A stretch of 64,000 nucleotides of DNA. It comes from Sabellastarte sp. h YS-2021 (lineage: Eukaryota; Annelida; Polychaeta; Sabellida; Sabellidae). The position numbers were made by a program, and so were the translations under genes. The stretch spans positions 47,605,028 to 47,669,027 of the forward strand of contig OZ024936.1 in assembly GCA_964017235.1 (NCBI GenBank). The letters are read 5' to 3'. A model generated the notes under the pieces. That model was not told the DNA's origin, searched no databases, and was given only the letters and a program-made list of their open reading frames with translations. Shown here in pieces: positions 39,301 through 51,300 of this stretch (position 1 is the stretch's first letter; every line of letters starts with the position of its first letter).

Positions 39301-42300
39301 TGGTATGGTGAAATGCATATGCCTTCATACAATTAATAAACACACAATTAAAACTTTGACAAAAGTAGTAGGGAAATAGTTTTGCCTTCAATGCTCATAA
39401 GATTTTGAATGACTTTCCCGACAATGTATAGGATGCAACGTCAATTGCCTCCTTCAAAACGAAGCTCGAAACTTTACTGCTTCCAAAGCTTATCTCCAAC
39501 ACAACCCCTGCAAACTTCTTGGGCATGATTTTGCTATGTTCAATGGGCCCTTGATTGTTCACTACATTTATGTATAGTTGTGTCTAAGAGGCTATCAATA
39601 ATGGAGATTAAGCACCATAAAAAGTCCATACTTTAGATTAGATTATATAGATGTTCCAAATATTACTAACACAATTTGTCAAAATTTAAGATTTCTTTAA
39701 TGCTGTTTCATTTATAGTTAACTTGGCAGTAAATAAACATGACATAATCATGTCCCCAGTGTAATCATTTGTTTTTTAAGCTCGAGTTCATGTCTCTAAA
39801 GATTATCTTTTTTTTTCTCTCTCTCTTTTTTGTCTCTGAGATTTCCTCAATTGGGACATAGCATGATGAGTGCCCCATCTCATCACTTAAGTTAAGCAGC
39901 AATGGGCTAGAATAGTACTTGGATGGGTGACCGTCTAAGTTCCAGACAATGTATTGGTGGTATCTGACTTGGACTTTGTTTTTGTCATCAGACTTTCATA
40001 AATTCAAAAAGTAAATAGAACGTGACAAATCATCACTAAGACTCACCCCAACCCCCCAGCAAAAAAAAAAGGACTGAAAGACTTTTAGTGATTATTCACT
40101 TTGGAAAGCTACAGCCTGATCACGGTGACTGTTAAGGCTCAGAGGAAATATTAAACATGATTAAAAAGGGAGTATTTTTGTCCCAAGTACATAATTATAT
40201 TAAATCTTTTGGTCACAAGCCAGTTACAACTAATGTTTTCCATGAGATAATTTTTAACAGCTCTCCCTAGTTTAAAACCGCCTAAGTCTCACTTGAAAAA
40301 GTGAAAGAGAGGGATAACCTCTTTTACCTCTTTTTTAGAATTGCGCTGCTGTAGTGCCTCTAGTTGAGCACGCTGTTGTTCAGTTGTCAGCACCCATCCT
40401 CTCTCAATATCACTCTGAGCCTGATGTAAAACAAGAACATACACAAATATAAATAAACAAGAGCACTCGGAGAGTGCAGACCTCCGCCAAGGGAGCACAT
40501 ATCCTGAAAATTTCATCAAAATTAATCCATAACTTTTTAAGTTGATCCGGATCACTCCCAAAATTGAATCATTTCTTCCTTTTACCTTTTCAGACATATA
40601 CTGAAAATTTCATGAAAATCTGTCTACAAGTTTTTGAGTTATCTTGTTCACAAACCCAGGTGAAAACATAACCTCCCTGGCAGAGGTAATGAGAATTTCC
40701 CAAATATTGCCACATACCAGTGCTGTATTCTGTATCACAAATGCTTTCATAAGCGTCTGTCCACAATCTTACGTTATTACTAATAAATTGCTAATATGTC
40801 CTTTCGAGGTAAACTTTCTCCATTAAAACCCAATAGGTATAATTTGATGATTTTATATTAGTGGGTAAATTGTTTGGCTTTGTGAATATCGATACTGAAT
40901 GTAAAAATATTTCAATATCGGGTGATATCGGGGGGTTGATATTGTCTACCAAATAGTCCGAATTCGGGAAAATGAAAATGTTCTATTTTAGTGTATCCCA
41001 AACTGCTTACAGGAAGCGAAATTTATCAAAACAAAACATTGCAGTTTTCATCAAAAACGCATTGAAAACTTCAAAAATGTGAGATAAAAGTGTACAATTT
41101 CTTCAGATTTGGGCTTTATATCAAATATTAACAGTCTAAGTTTACAGTTTTACGTAAAATGGCCTTATTGAAATACGTGTTTAAATCTCAATATCGGGAG
41201 TCCTGTTCCAAAACAATAAATATCGGCAATATCGATAAACGATTTACCCACTATTTTATATCCATTTTTAACAAAAAATTTCCTTATTGTTGTAGTTATT
41301 TTACATTTTATGGCACAGAGATTTGTTTATCAACCGCATATTTTACTTCCAGTTGGTGTGTGGTAAAACACGGTTTCTCCAGATTCTGGTTATTTTTTTT
41401 CAAAACGCTAGGCTGGTTTTCTTTATAGTAAATGCCCATCCCCAACTTTTGCAAATATTTGGTCACATTACCCATGAGTGCTTCAGACAGCAGATACAGA
41501 AAAACAAATGTTTCATTATAAATAATATAGAACATAAAAATTAGAATAGCACAAAAATAAAAACTTTGCTTTTTAGCTTTAAAATGGAGAATCTGTCTAT
41601 ATTTAAAAGGATTTTCCTTACGTGAAAATTCCTTATTTACAGAATTTTTTTTTCATTTGTAAACTTGTTTTACCTTAATAATATATTTGAAACAAGCAAT
41701 CAGTGCCCGTGAATGTTTTTATGCAGAAATTCAAGATGGCCGCCAAAAATGGCGGGAAAATGATTTTTAGTAAATGTCACCAGTAGACTCTACAGATACC
41801 CTGTGGGTAAAAACTTTTGTCGAAATTATCTTGCACCGTTTCTGAGATATTAAAGACTTTCATTCTCAGCTTTAAAAAAATCATGGCATTCAGTTAATCG
41901 TTAGTAAGTCAGCCATTTTTTATTGAATCACTTCCAAAAGTTACCAATTTTCAGACATCTATATAATGAACCTACTTGCCAAATTTCATCTGAATAGGTG
42001 AAGCCCTTTTAAGCTATCATTCGGACAAGCACACCCCTTTGAAAAACATGTTTTTGGTCATGTGACCTCTCTGATTGCTTGAAATGTCATGACACCATAT
42101 TCAAAAAATTTTCCCAGGGCTATTGCATACATGTATTAAATTTGAAGAGAATCCGCCCACTGGTTGGACAGCTATAAGCAATAGAAAATGCAGGAGCCGA
42201 CGGAATCCACACTCTCTCCCCTAAATACAAACAAGCATCCCGCAAGAGACGCTTAATAATGTAAATAAAATAATTTTTAAGTTACAACTTATATACTCAA

Positions 42301-45300
42301 CAGCGAGAACTTGAAAGTAGCTATTGCTCAGCTATCCCATGAGCTGCAGGTATACAATTTCACTATGTTATAGCTGAATCATAAGTAGGTGAACAACATA
42401 TTTAAACATAATTCTCTTAATGAAATAGTTTTCAAGTAAGAACTGATTTACTAAACAGTGAGAACCTCAAAGTAGCTATTGCTCCACTTTGCAATGAGGT
42501 ACAGTTCTGCAATTTTACTATGTTATAGCTGACCCAAAAGTAGGTGAACAACATATTTAAACAAAATACTGTAAATGCAATAATATTAAAGTTACAACTG
42601 ATTTACTCAACAGTGAGAACCTCAAAGTAGCTATTGCTCCACTTTGCAATGAGCTACAGGTCTGCAATTTTAGTATTTTATGGCTCAGCCAAAAGTAAGT
42701 GAACAACATATTTAAACAAAATACTGTACATGCAATAGTTTTCAGGATACAATTAATTTACTCAGCAGTGAAAACCTGAAAGTAGCTATTACTCAGCTAT
42801 GCATTGAGCTACAGGTCTGCAATTTTACTATGTTAAAGCTGACCCAAAATAGGTGAACAACATATTTAAACAAAATACTGTAAATGCAATAGTTTTCAGT
42901 TACAACTGATTTACTCAACAGTGAGAACCTCACAGTAGCTAGTGCTTAGATAGGGAATGAGGTACAGGTCTGCAATTTTACTATGTTGTAGCTGACCCAA
43001 AAGTAGGTGAACAACCTATTTACACAAACTACTGCAAATGCAATACTTTTCAAGTTACAACTGATTTACTCAACAGTGACAACCTGAAAGTAGCTGTGGC
43101 TCAGCTATGCCATGAGCTACATATCTGCAATTTTACTATGTTATAGATTACTCAAAAGTAGATGAATAACATATTTAAACAAAATTCTCTAAATGTAATA
43201 GTTTTCAAGTTACAACTGATTTACTCATCAATTAAAACCTCTAAGTAGCTATAGCAATTTTACTATATTATAGCTGATTCATAAATACATGAATAATACA
43301 TGAAACAAACTACCCTAAATGCAATAGTTTAAAGTTATGAGCAATTTACTCAACAGTGATAACCTAAAAGTAGCTATTACTCTACCATGCAATGAGCTAC
43401 AGGTCTGCAATTTTACTATGATATAGCTGACCCAAAAATAGCTGAATAACATATTTATACAAAATTCTCTAATGCAATAGTTTTCAAGTTACAAATGATT
43501 TTACTCATTCTGACAAGTCAGGTGACATAAAAATCATTATTTAAAAAGAAATGTTTAAATGACAATTTTAAAAATATTAACTGCTAAATTTAAAATATGG
43601 TTTATGGCTGGTGTTCTGGACTGGAAATCAGAAATATTACTGGTGATAGAAACACATACTTGTATAAAGACAAGGTTCACAGCAATCCGGTTAACTTATA
43701 CTAAGAGGCCCGAGGACCCAATAATTACATCAGAACCTCTATTATCTGACCCTCATGGGATTGTACTCATAATAGAAAGGCTAAAATAACAGGTTTAAAT
43801 GGAGATGAGAGTGGGTTTAAGGTTGGATAACTGAAAATTCAGAGAGTAGACGGTCAGATAATGCAGGTTTTAGCATGTGATACAGTGACCATTTTGTTTT
43901 TAAAACTTGGCCAAAATTACTATCAGACTAGCTTTCCTAGCCATATATCATTTGTGCAGATCTGATGAAGCTAGCTGCAATATTTCAAGATTTAGAGTAT
44001 CTTTATGTTTTTCAAACAATCATCTTTGGTGGCCATTTTGTTTTCAAAAATGAGGTCAAAATTTTGCAGACATGTTTTCATAGCCATAAACATTCCCTGC
44101 AAATTTTGGTGAAGGTACCTTCATAAATGAATGAGATATAAAGGTTTGTGGAGATTTAAGGTTAATGAGAACGGATGCATGCACCAGTTTGTGCTTGGTT
44201 TCTTAAGGAAATCGGACCATTTTCGGGTAATCAGGTAACCTATCACAGCTTATCACAGTAACCCTGTCAAATTGTATTAACAGGCAAAACAACATATTTT
44301 GTTACTGTTATCATTATTATTATTCGTTTTTTGGGGGGTTTCATTTACATATACACATAGAACACAAACTCCAAGGAACGCACAATTATAGAACATATAA
44401 TAGAAATATGAACAGTAGTGGACAGAAACAAAGATGCAAGACTAGTGCAGAGTATAGGACCAAGGAACATGTGATGTAAGAAAAAGGTGATAAAAAGTAA
44501 ATAGCTAAATTTCTTTTAGCAAGATAAAAAAATGAGAAAAACTTAACGGTTTTCATTTATCAGTACTTTCTTGTGTGAGGTGTTTAATCTTAGAAGGAAT
44601 TTCAACTTATCTTTGAGAATCTAATGAAATTCATCAATCTGTACTGTTTTTATGTTTTTGCAAGGTATAACAACATACATTAGAACCTCTATTATCCGAC
44701 CCTGTGGTGAGAGTAATAATTAGGTTGGATAATAGAAAGGTCGGATAACAGAAAGGCTAAAATAATGGGTTTAAATGGAGTTGGGAGAGTAGCTTTGAGG
44801 TCAGATAATTGAAAATTCGGATAATAGAGGGTCGGATAATAGAGTTTCTACTGTATTTACTTGTTATAACAGTATTCTTCTTAAATAGGTGTCACTGTAC
44901 CTGTACATAGATGAGGTTCATAGCAATTCTGTCTTCAATCAGATCATCATCTAATGAAGGATCCCAGAAACTGTAACAAAGAGAATAAATTAATTCAGTT
45001 ATTAACTAAAGGCTCCTTTCAGCAGCTAGGGTCATACTGGGACAGGTATTGGATATCTCTCAAGTTATTAATGCTGCATTAGAACCCAGAACCAATGGAG
45101 TCAAATTCAAGTTGTTCATTTGCCAAACTTCATCACCTCAGCATGACTAAGGTCTCAAATTTAAATATAACAAAGTTTTACATCAGATCCAGCAGACAGT
45201 GTTGCCTGATCGTCGATCAATCGCAAAAGATTTTTACCAACAAGGTAGCAATGTGGCTATGTGTCAGCCAACACTAGGCTGCAATGTAGATGATCAACAG

Positions 45301-48300
45301 GAGGGCCATGAGTGATACAATTAGCCCTTCCAAGATGTACTTAAGGTTAAAAGGGAAAGCAGTGTAAAACAGATGGTGCAGATTTTGTATGGTAAATCAC
45401 TTTGCATTAGCAAAGCAAGAACCAGCTGTCCCACATATGATTCACACCCATGTAACCAATGAGGTGGGAAATGAGTATGGTAATGTTGTTAACAATATCT
45501 TCTTCATGAACCTACACATTTCCTTATACTTTTAAAAATACCCATACATTTTTCAAATTTTTTAAAACAAATGTCCGGCACCTTATTGGTTATATTATGA
45601 CGGGTAGTTGAGAGAGCAAAGGAAACCATTACATACAGTTGGTCAAGCTTCTGTACTGTAAACTGCCAACAAATGGCAAGCAACTACCAGCTTTCCCACA
45701 TGAGTTGAGGCCGGAATTCTAACTCTGATTTCAAGAGGTAGAAGGCGAGTGTGTTACTACGATGCCACTGTTGCCCCCTAAAGTATATTTACAGTCGAAA
45801 GGCCAATTACAATGCACCTTCCCTTTAGGTTGGCTTTTTTATGTTAAAAACATCTATATGCATTGTAGTTTCAGTTTCAATGAAAACAGAAAAATGTTTT
45901 TCAATTTTCTAAACTGTGATGGTAACGTCTGACCTCAGGTCAAAAGAGAACTAACAGGAGAAGGAAACCAGTACAGACCTCTTTCTAAGCACAATTCTAT
46001 GTTGTCCATGCTTGTTGGCAGCTTTCAGGGATATGAAGGGAGACTCAAATTCTTGCAGTTTTCTCACAACTGAAAGTTACAAATGACATAATCCTATACT
46101 TGAATTTGGCATAACTTTCATTCTATTACAACGTGGCTGTATCAGATACTCTGATTGCTTAAGCTATGAAACATTGTCAGATTAAAATTCCTCATAATAT
46201 CCACCCAATTATCACTCAAATAAAATCTGTCATTTAAATAAAATTTGACAACTATCATATTAGAAAAAAGAAAAATTCATTGCTGGTCACAGAATTCAAC
46301 TTTGTGGTACTTTTTCTCCAAACAAGAGGAGAGTGCCCGTGAACGGGCACTGTGTCAGCTGACTGAGTGTTTTTGATTTGTGAAGGTAGTAATGAGAGGA
46401 AAGCATAATTATCAGGGAAAGTGCTGTACAGAAGTACAGTAAATGGTAATTGAACAGCATGTTCAAAGAAATTCTGAACCTGACAGAAGAAAAGGACCGA
46501 GAAGTTGTGCCCTGCAAATGGTTTTATGAAGGAAAGTAACAAGGTAACTGTTTAAGTGTAAAGAGTAGGTTAAAACATATTTAAAGAAATACTGCAAATG
46601 CAGTATCCTCGTACGACCTTGAAGGGGTCCAAGGTCAAATCTGACCACACAAAAATATTCCCAGCCCATGATTTCCTATAGGTTGATTTACCATCCCAAA
46701 CCTCTAGGACCAATAATAAGTGAGTTATAAGCACTTTTAAGTTTGGCTGTCCTTATCTGACCTTGAAGGAGGGGTCCAAAGGTCAAATCTGACCACACCA
46801 AAAGATTCCCAGCCCATGATTTCCTATAGGATGGTTTACCATCCCAAACTTCTAGAACCAATAATAAGCGAGTTATAGGCACTTTTAAGTTTCGCTATAT
46901 TTGTTTGACCTTGAAGAAGGGGTTCAAGGTCAAATCGGACAACATTAACAGATTCCCAGCCCATGATTTCCTATATGTCTGTTTACCATCCCAAACCTCT
47001 AGGACCAATAATAAGCGAGTTATAAGCACTTTTAAGTTTGGCTATCCTCGTTTGATCTTGAAGGAGGGGTCAAAGGTCAAATCTGACCACACCAAAAGAT
47101 TCCCAGCCCATGATTTCCTACAGGTTGGTTTACCATCCCAAACCTCTAGGACCAATAATAAGGGAGATATAAGCTCTTTTCATGACTGACAAAGAAACAC
47201 CAGTGGCGGCCATCTTGTTTTTCAAAATGAGCCCAAAAATATTCCCAGTCAAGATTTTATAATGAGGAACATATCCTGCGAATTTGAGATCTCTACTTAT
47301 AATACCCTTTGCTCTAGAGGGCCAACAAAAGTCCTTTTTAAAGTCGAATAAACGTCCCTGGCGGCCATCTTGTTTTTCAAACCGAGGCCAAAAATATTCC
47401 CAGACAACATTTTATGGTTATTAATATATTCTGCAAACTTGAAAAGGCTAGCTATAATATTTTTTTCATTAGAGCAGTAATGGTTAAATCTCTCTACACA
47501 CTGCGGCTATCCAGTGGATACAATGATTTACTCAATAGTGAGAACCTGAAAGTAGCTATTGCTCAGCTATGCCATGACACAGAGGTCTGCAATTTCACTA
47601 TGATATAACTGACCAAAAATTATGTGAATAACATATTTAAACAAAATACTCTAAATGTAATAGTTTTCAAGTTACAACTGATTTACTCAACAGTGATAAC
47701 CTCAAAGTAGCTATTACTCAGCTATGCAATGAGCTACATGTCTGAATTTTTACTATATTATAGCTGACCCAAAAGTAGGTGAACAACATATTTAAGCAAA
47801 ATACTCTAAATGCAATAGTTTTCAAGTTACAACTGATTTACTCAATAGTGAGAACCTGAAAATAGCTATTGCTCAGCTATGCCATGAGCTATAAGTCTGT
47901 AATTTCACTATGTTATAGCTGACCCAAAAGTAGGTGAACCACATATTTTAACAAAATACTCCAAATGCAATATTTTTCAAGTTACAACTGATTTACTCAA
48001 CAGTCAGTACCTGAAAATAGCTATTGCTCAGTTGTGCCATGAGCTACAGGTCTGTAATGTCACTATGTTATAGCTCACCCAAAAGTAGCTGAATAATGTA
48101 TTTACACAAATTTATGTTAATGCAATAGTTTTCAAGTTATAAATGATTTACTCAACAGTGATAACCTCAAAGTAGCTATTACTCAGCTATGCCATGAGCT
48201 ACAGGTCTGAAATTTTACTATGTTATGGCTAACCCCATAATAGGTGAATAACATATGAAACAAAATACTCTAAATGCAATAGATTTCAAGTTACAACTGA

Positions 48301-51300
48301 TTTACTCAACAGTCAGTACCTAAAAATAGCTATTGCTCAGTTGTGCAATGAGCTACAAGTCTGTAATTTCACTATGTTATAAGTGACCCAAAAGTAGCTG
48401 AATAACGTATTTACACAAATTTCTGTAAATGCAATAGTTTTCAAGTTATAAGTGATTTACTCAACAGTGATAACCTCACAATAGCTATTACTCAGCTATG
48501 CCATGAGCTACAGGTCTGAAATTTTACTATGTTATAGCTGACCCCAAAATAGGTGAATAACATATTGAAACAAAATACTCTAAATGCAATAGTTTTCAAG
48601 TTATAAGTGATTTACTCAACAGTGATAACCTAAAAGTAGCTATTACTCAGCTATGCCATGAGCTACATGTCTGAAATTTTACTATGTTATAGCTGACCCA
48701 AAAGTAGGTGAACAACATATTTAAGCAAAATACTCTAAATGCAATAGTTTTCAAGTTACAACTGATTTACTCAACAGGCAGTACCTGAAAATAGCTATTG
48801 CTCAGTTGTGCCATCAGCTACAGGTCTGTAATTTCACTATGTTATAGCTGACCCAAAAGTAGCTGAATAACATATTTACACAAATTTCTGTAAATGCAAT
48901 AGTTTTCAAGTTATAAGTGATTTACTCAACAGTGATAACCTCAAAGTAGCTATTACTCAGCTATGCCATGAGCTACACATTTGAAATTTTACTATGTTAT
49001 AGCTGACCCCAAAATAGGTGAATAACATATTTAAGCAAAATACTGTAAATGCAATAGTTTTCAAGTTACAACTGATTTACTCAATAGTGAGAACCTGAAA
49101 ATAGCTATTGCTCAGCTATGCCATGAGCTATAGGTCTGTAATTTCACTATGTTATAGCTGACCCAAAAGTAGGTGAACAACATCTTTTAACATAATACTC
49201 CAAATGCAATATTTTTCAAGTTACAACTGATTTACTCAACAGTCAGTACCTGAAAATAGCTATTGCTCAGTTGTGCCATCAGCTACAGGTCTATAATTTC
49301 ACTATGTTATAGCTGACCCAAAAGTAGCTGAATAACATATTTACACAAATTTCTGTAAATGCAATAGTTTTCAAGTTATAAGTGATTTACTCAACAGTGA
49401 TAACCTCAAAGTAGCTATTACTCAGCTATGCCACGAGCTACAGATCTGAAATTTTACTATGTTATAGCTGACCCCAAAATAGGTGAATAACATATTGAAA
49501 CAAAATACTCTAAATGCAATAGTTTTCAAGTTATAAGTGATTTACTCAACAGTGATAACCTAAAAGTAGCTATTACTCAGCTATGCCATGAGCTACAGGT
49601 CTGAAATTTTACTATGTTATAGCTGACCCAAAAGTAGTTGAATAACATATTTATACGAAATTCTCTAAATGCAATAGTTTTCAAGTTACAAGTGATTTTA
49701 CTCAAGATGGTAGTTACTGAAAAGCCCAAAAGTAGCTATTACTCACTTAGCTATTGAAACAGACACCCAAGTTACTCACCATGTTGTAGCTATGAAAAAA
49801 GTAGCTGAATAACATATTTTAACAAAATGCTCTAAATGCAACACTTTTCAAGTTATAAGTGATTTAGTGCATGATTTCATGAATTTTAATGCATTAAAAA
49901 TTATTAAAAAAATTTATTAAAAAAAAGTAAGATTGATCCAGGTCTCATACTCACACAAGAGAATCTACCTCTGGCCTAGTACATATATGCAAGATATGAG
50001 AGAAATCCCTGCAATAGTCACTGAGAAAATTGTGATAAAGTGTTGAAATTTTCACACTTTTGGTGGGGGTACCTCCCTTGTAACGTCTCTAGCAAACAGA
50101 CGAACAGACAGATTTTCATGCCTTGAACAATTTTTCATCCTCGATAGATAAGGTATCTTTTAAAAAAAACAGCATGTCTCTAGGCCTTGTAGTTTTGGAG
50201 AAGAAGTTGTTCACGCGGACGCGGATGCCCACGCCGCAGAGTGACGACATAAATAAATAAAATGTCATACAGCATCCATGACAAAAGGACTTGGTGAAAG
50301 TGTAAAATCTATGCAGAAATGACAGAGAAATTCTAAGTTAAAATTTAAGTTAAACGTACACGCACTTGGATTGTATTGATATGTCTTTAAAAATGTATGC
50401 CACACAGGAAATTTTCCTAATGTAAACTGAAATGTCTCAGCAACTACCAACAATGTGCAGCTTTGAATATACAGCCTGAGATGTGGCAGTAGTATGTGCT
50501 GTAAAATACTATGTACACCTTTTTTATCCAGTCTCTTTGTCAAACATGGTGTAATATTATATTATCTGTACTGTGGGAATATTTTTTTTCTAGGAACATT
50601 CAATAAAATAACCAGAGCAAAGAGGAGTTTTTATATCCGACAGGTACAGTTGAAATGTCATTATTTGGAAGCTTTTGTCATTTTATGACAACTTAAACTA
50701 GACATAAAACATCTGAGATTCCTTACTCTATTAACAAGTAAAATACAATGGATATTTTAAACATTAATGACATTTTACAAATGTCAGGGTTCCCATAGAC
50801 TTTTGATAACAAGATTCGAGGTCTTTTCAAGGATTTTCAAGGTCAACAACAACAATTCTCAAGGATATATTTTAAGGCATGACCTCCTTTACCTTCCCTT
50901 CTAGCCGTCCGTTCCTCCCATAAAATTCTTTATTGTCACAAGATTTTAACATGTTATAAACTCATTACAACAATGCTGGTTGGGCAATAACAAATTCAAG
51001 GACTTTTCAAGGATTTTATTCAATTTTGGCAAAAATACAAGGACTTTCAAGGCCTTGAAAATGAAGTCACTTTTTTTCAAGGATTTTCAAGAATTTGGGA
51101 ACCCTGAATGTTTCATTATATATAACTTGTACAAACTTTCAAGGATTTTCAAGGATTTGGAAAGCCTGAATGTTTCATTGTATATAACTTGTACAAACTT
51201 TCAAGGATTTTCAAGGATTTGGAAACCCCCAATGTTTCATTGTATATAACTTGTACAAATTTTCAAGGATTTTCAAGGATTTGGGAACCCTGAATGTTTC

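Larger units (their letters stand above)
46332..49880 (+). mobile_element. composite hairpin element C (147-bp plus 155-bp arrays)
   Basis: Opens with the perfect hairpin AGTGCCCGTGAACGGGCACT (9-bp stem, 2-nt loop) and then GTGTCAGCTGACTGAGTG. Next come about four 147-bp units, a spacer with two GGCGGCCATCTTGTTTTTCA modules about 157 bp apart (47.2-47.5 kb), a 155-bp array, and the end block GCTATTGAAACAGACACCCA. This layout of terminal hairpin plus internal tandem repeats resembles Helentron-associated (HINE) or bivalve pearl-type elements. No proteins. Confidence 0.65.

Noticed and set aside
39865..39965. Functional 5S rRNA gene
   Set aside because: The 5' third and 3' end do not match and there is an internal deletion.
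46255..46542. 95-codon minus-strand ORF near SNX17 exon c
   Set aside because: Overlaps the element C hairpin and has no homology to the sorting nexin; probably chance.
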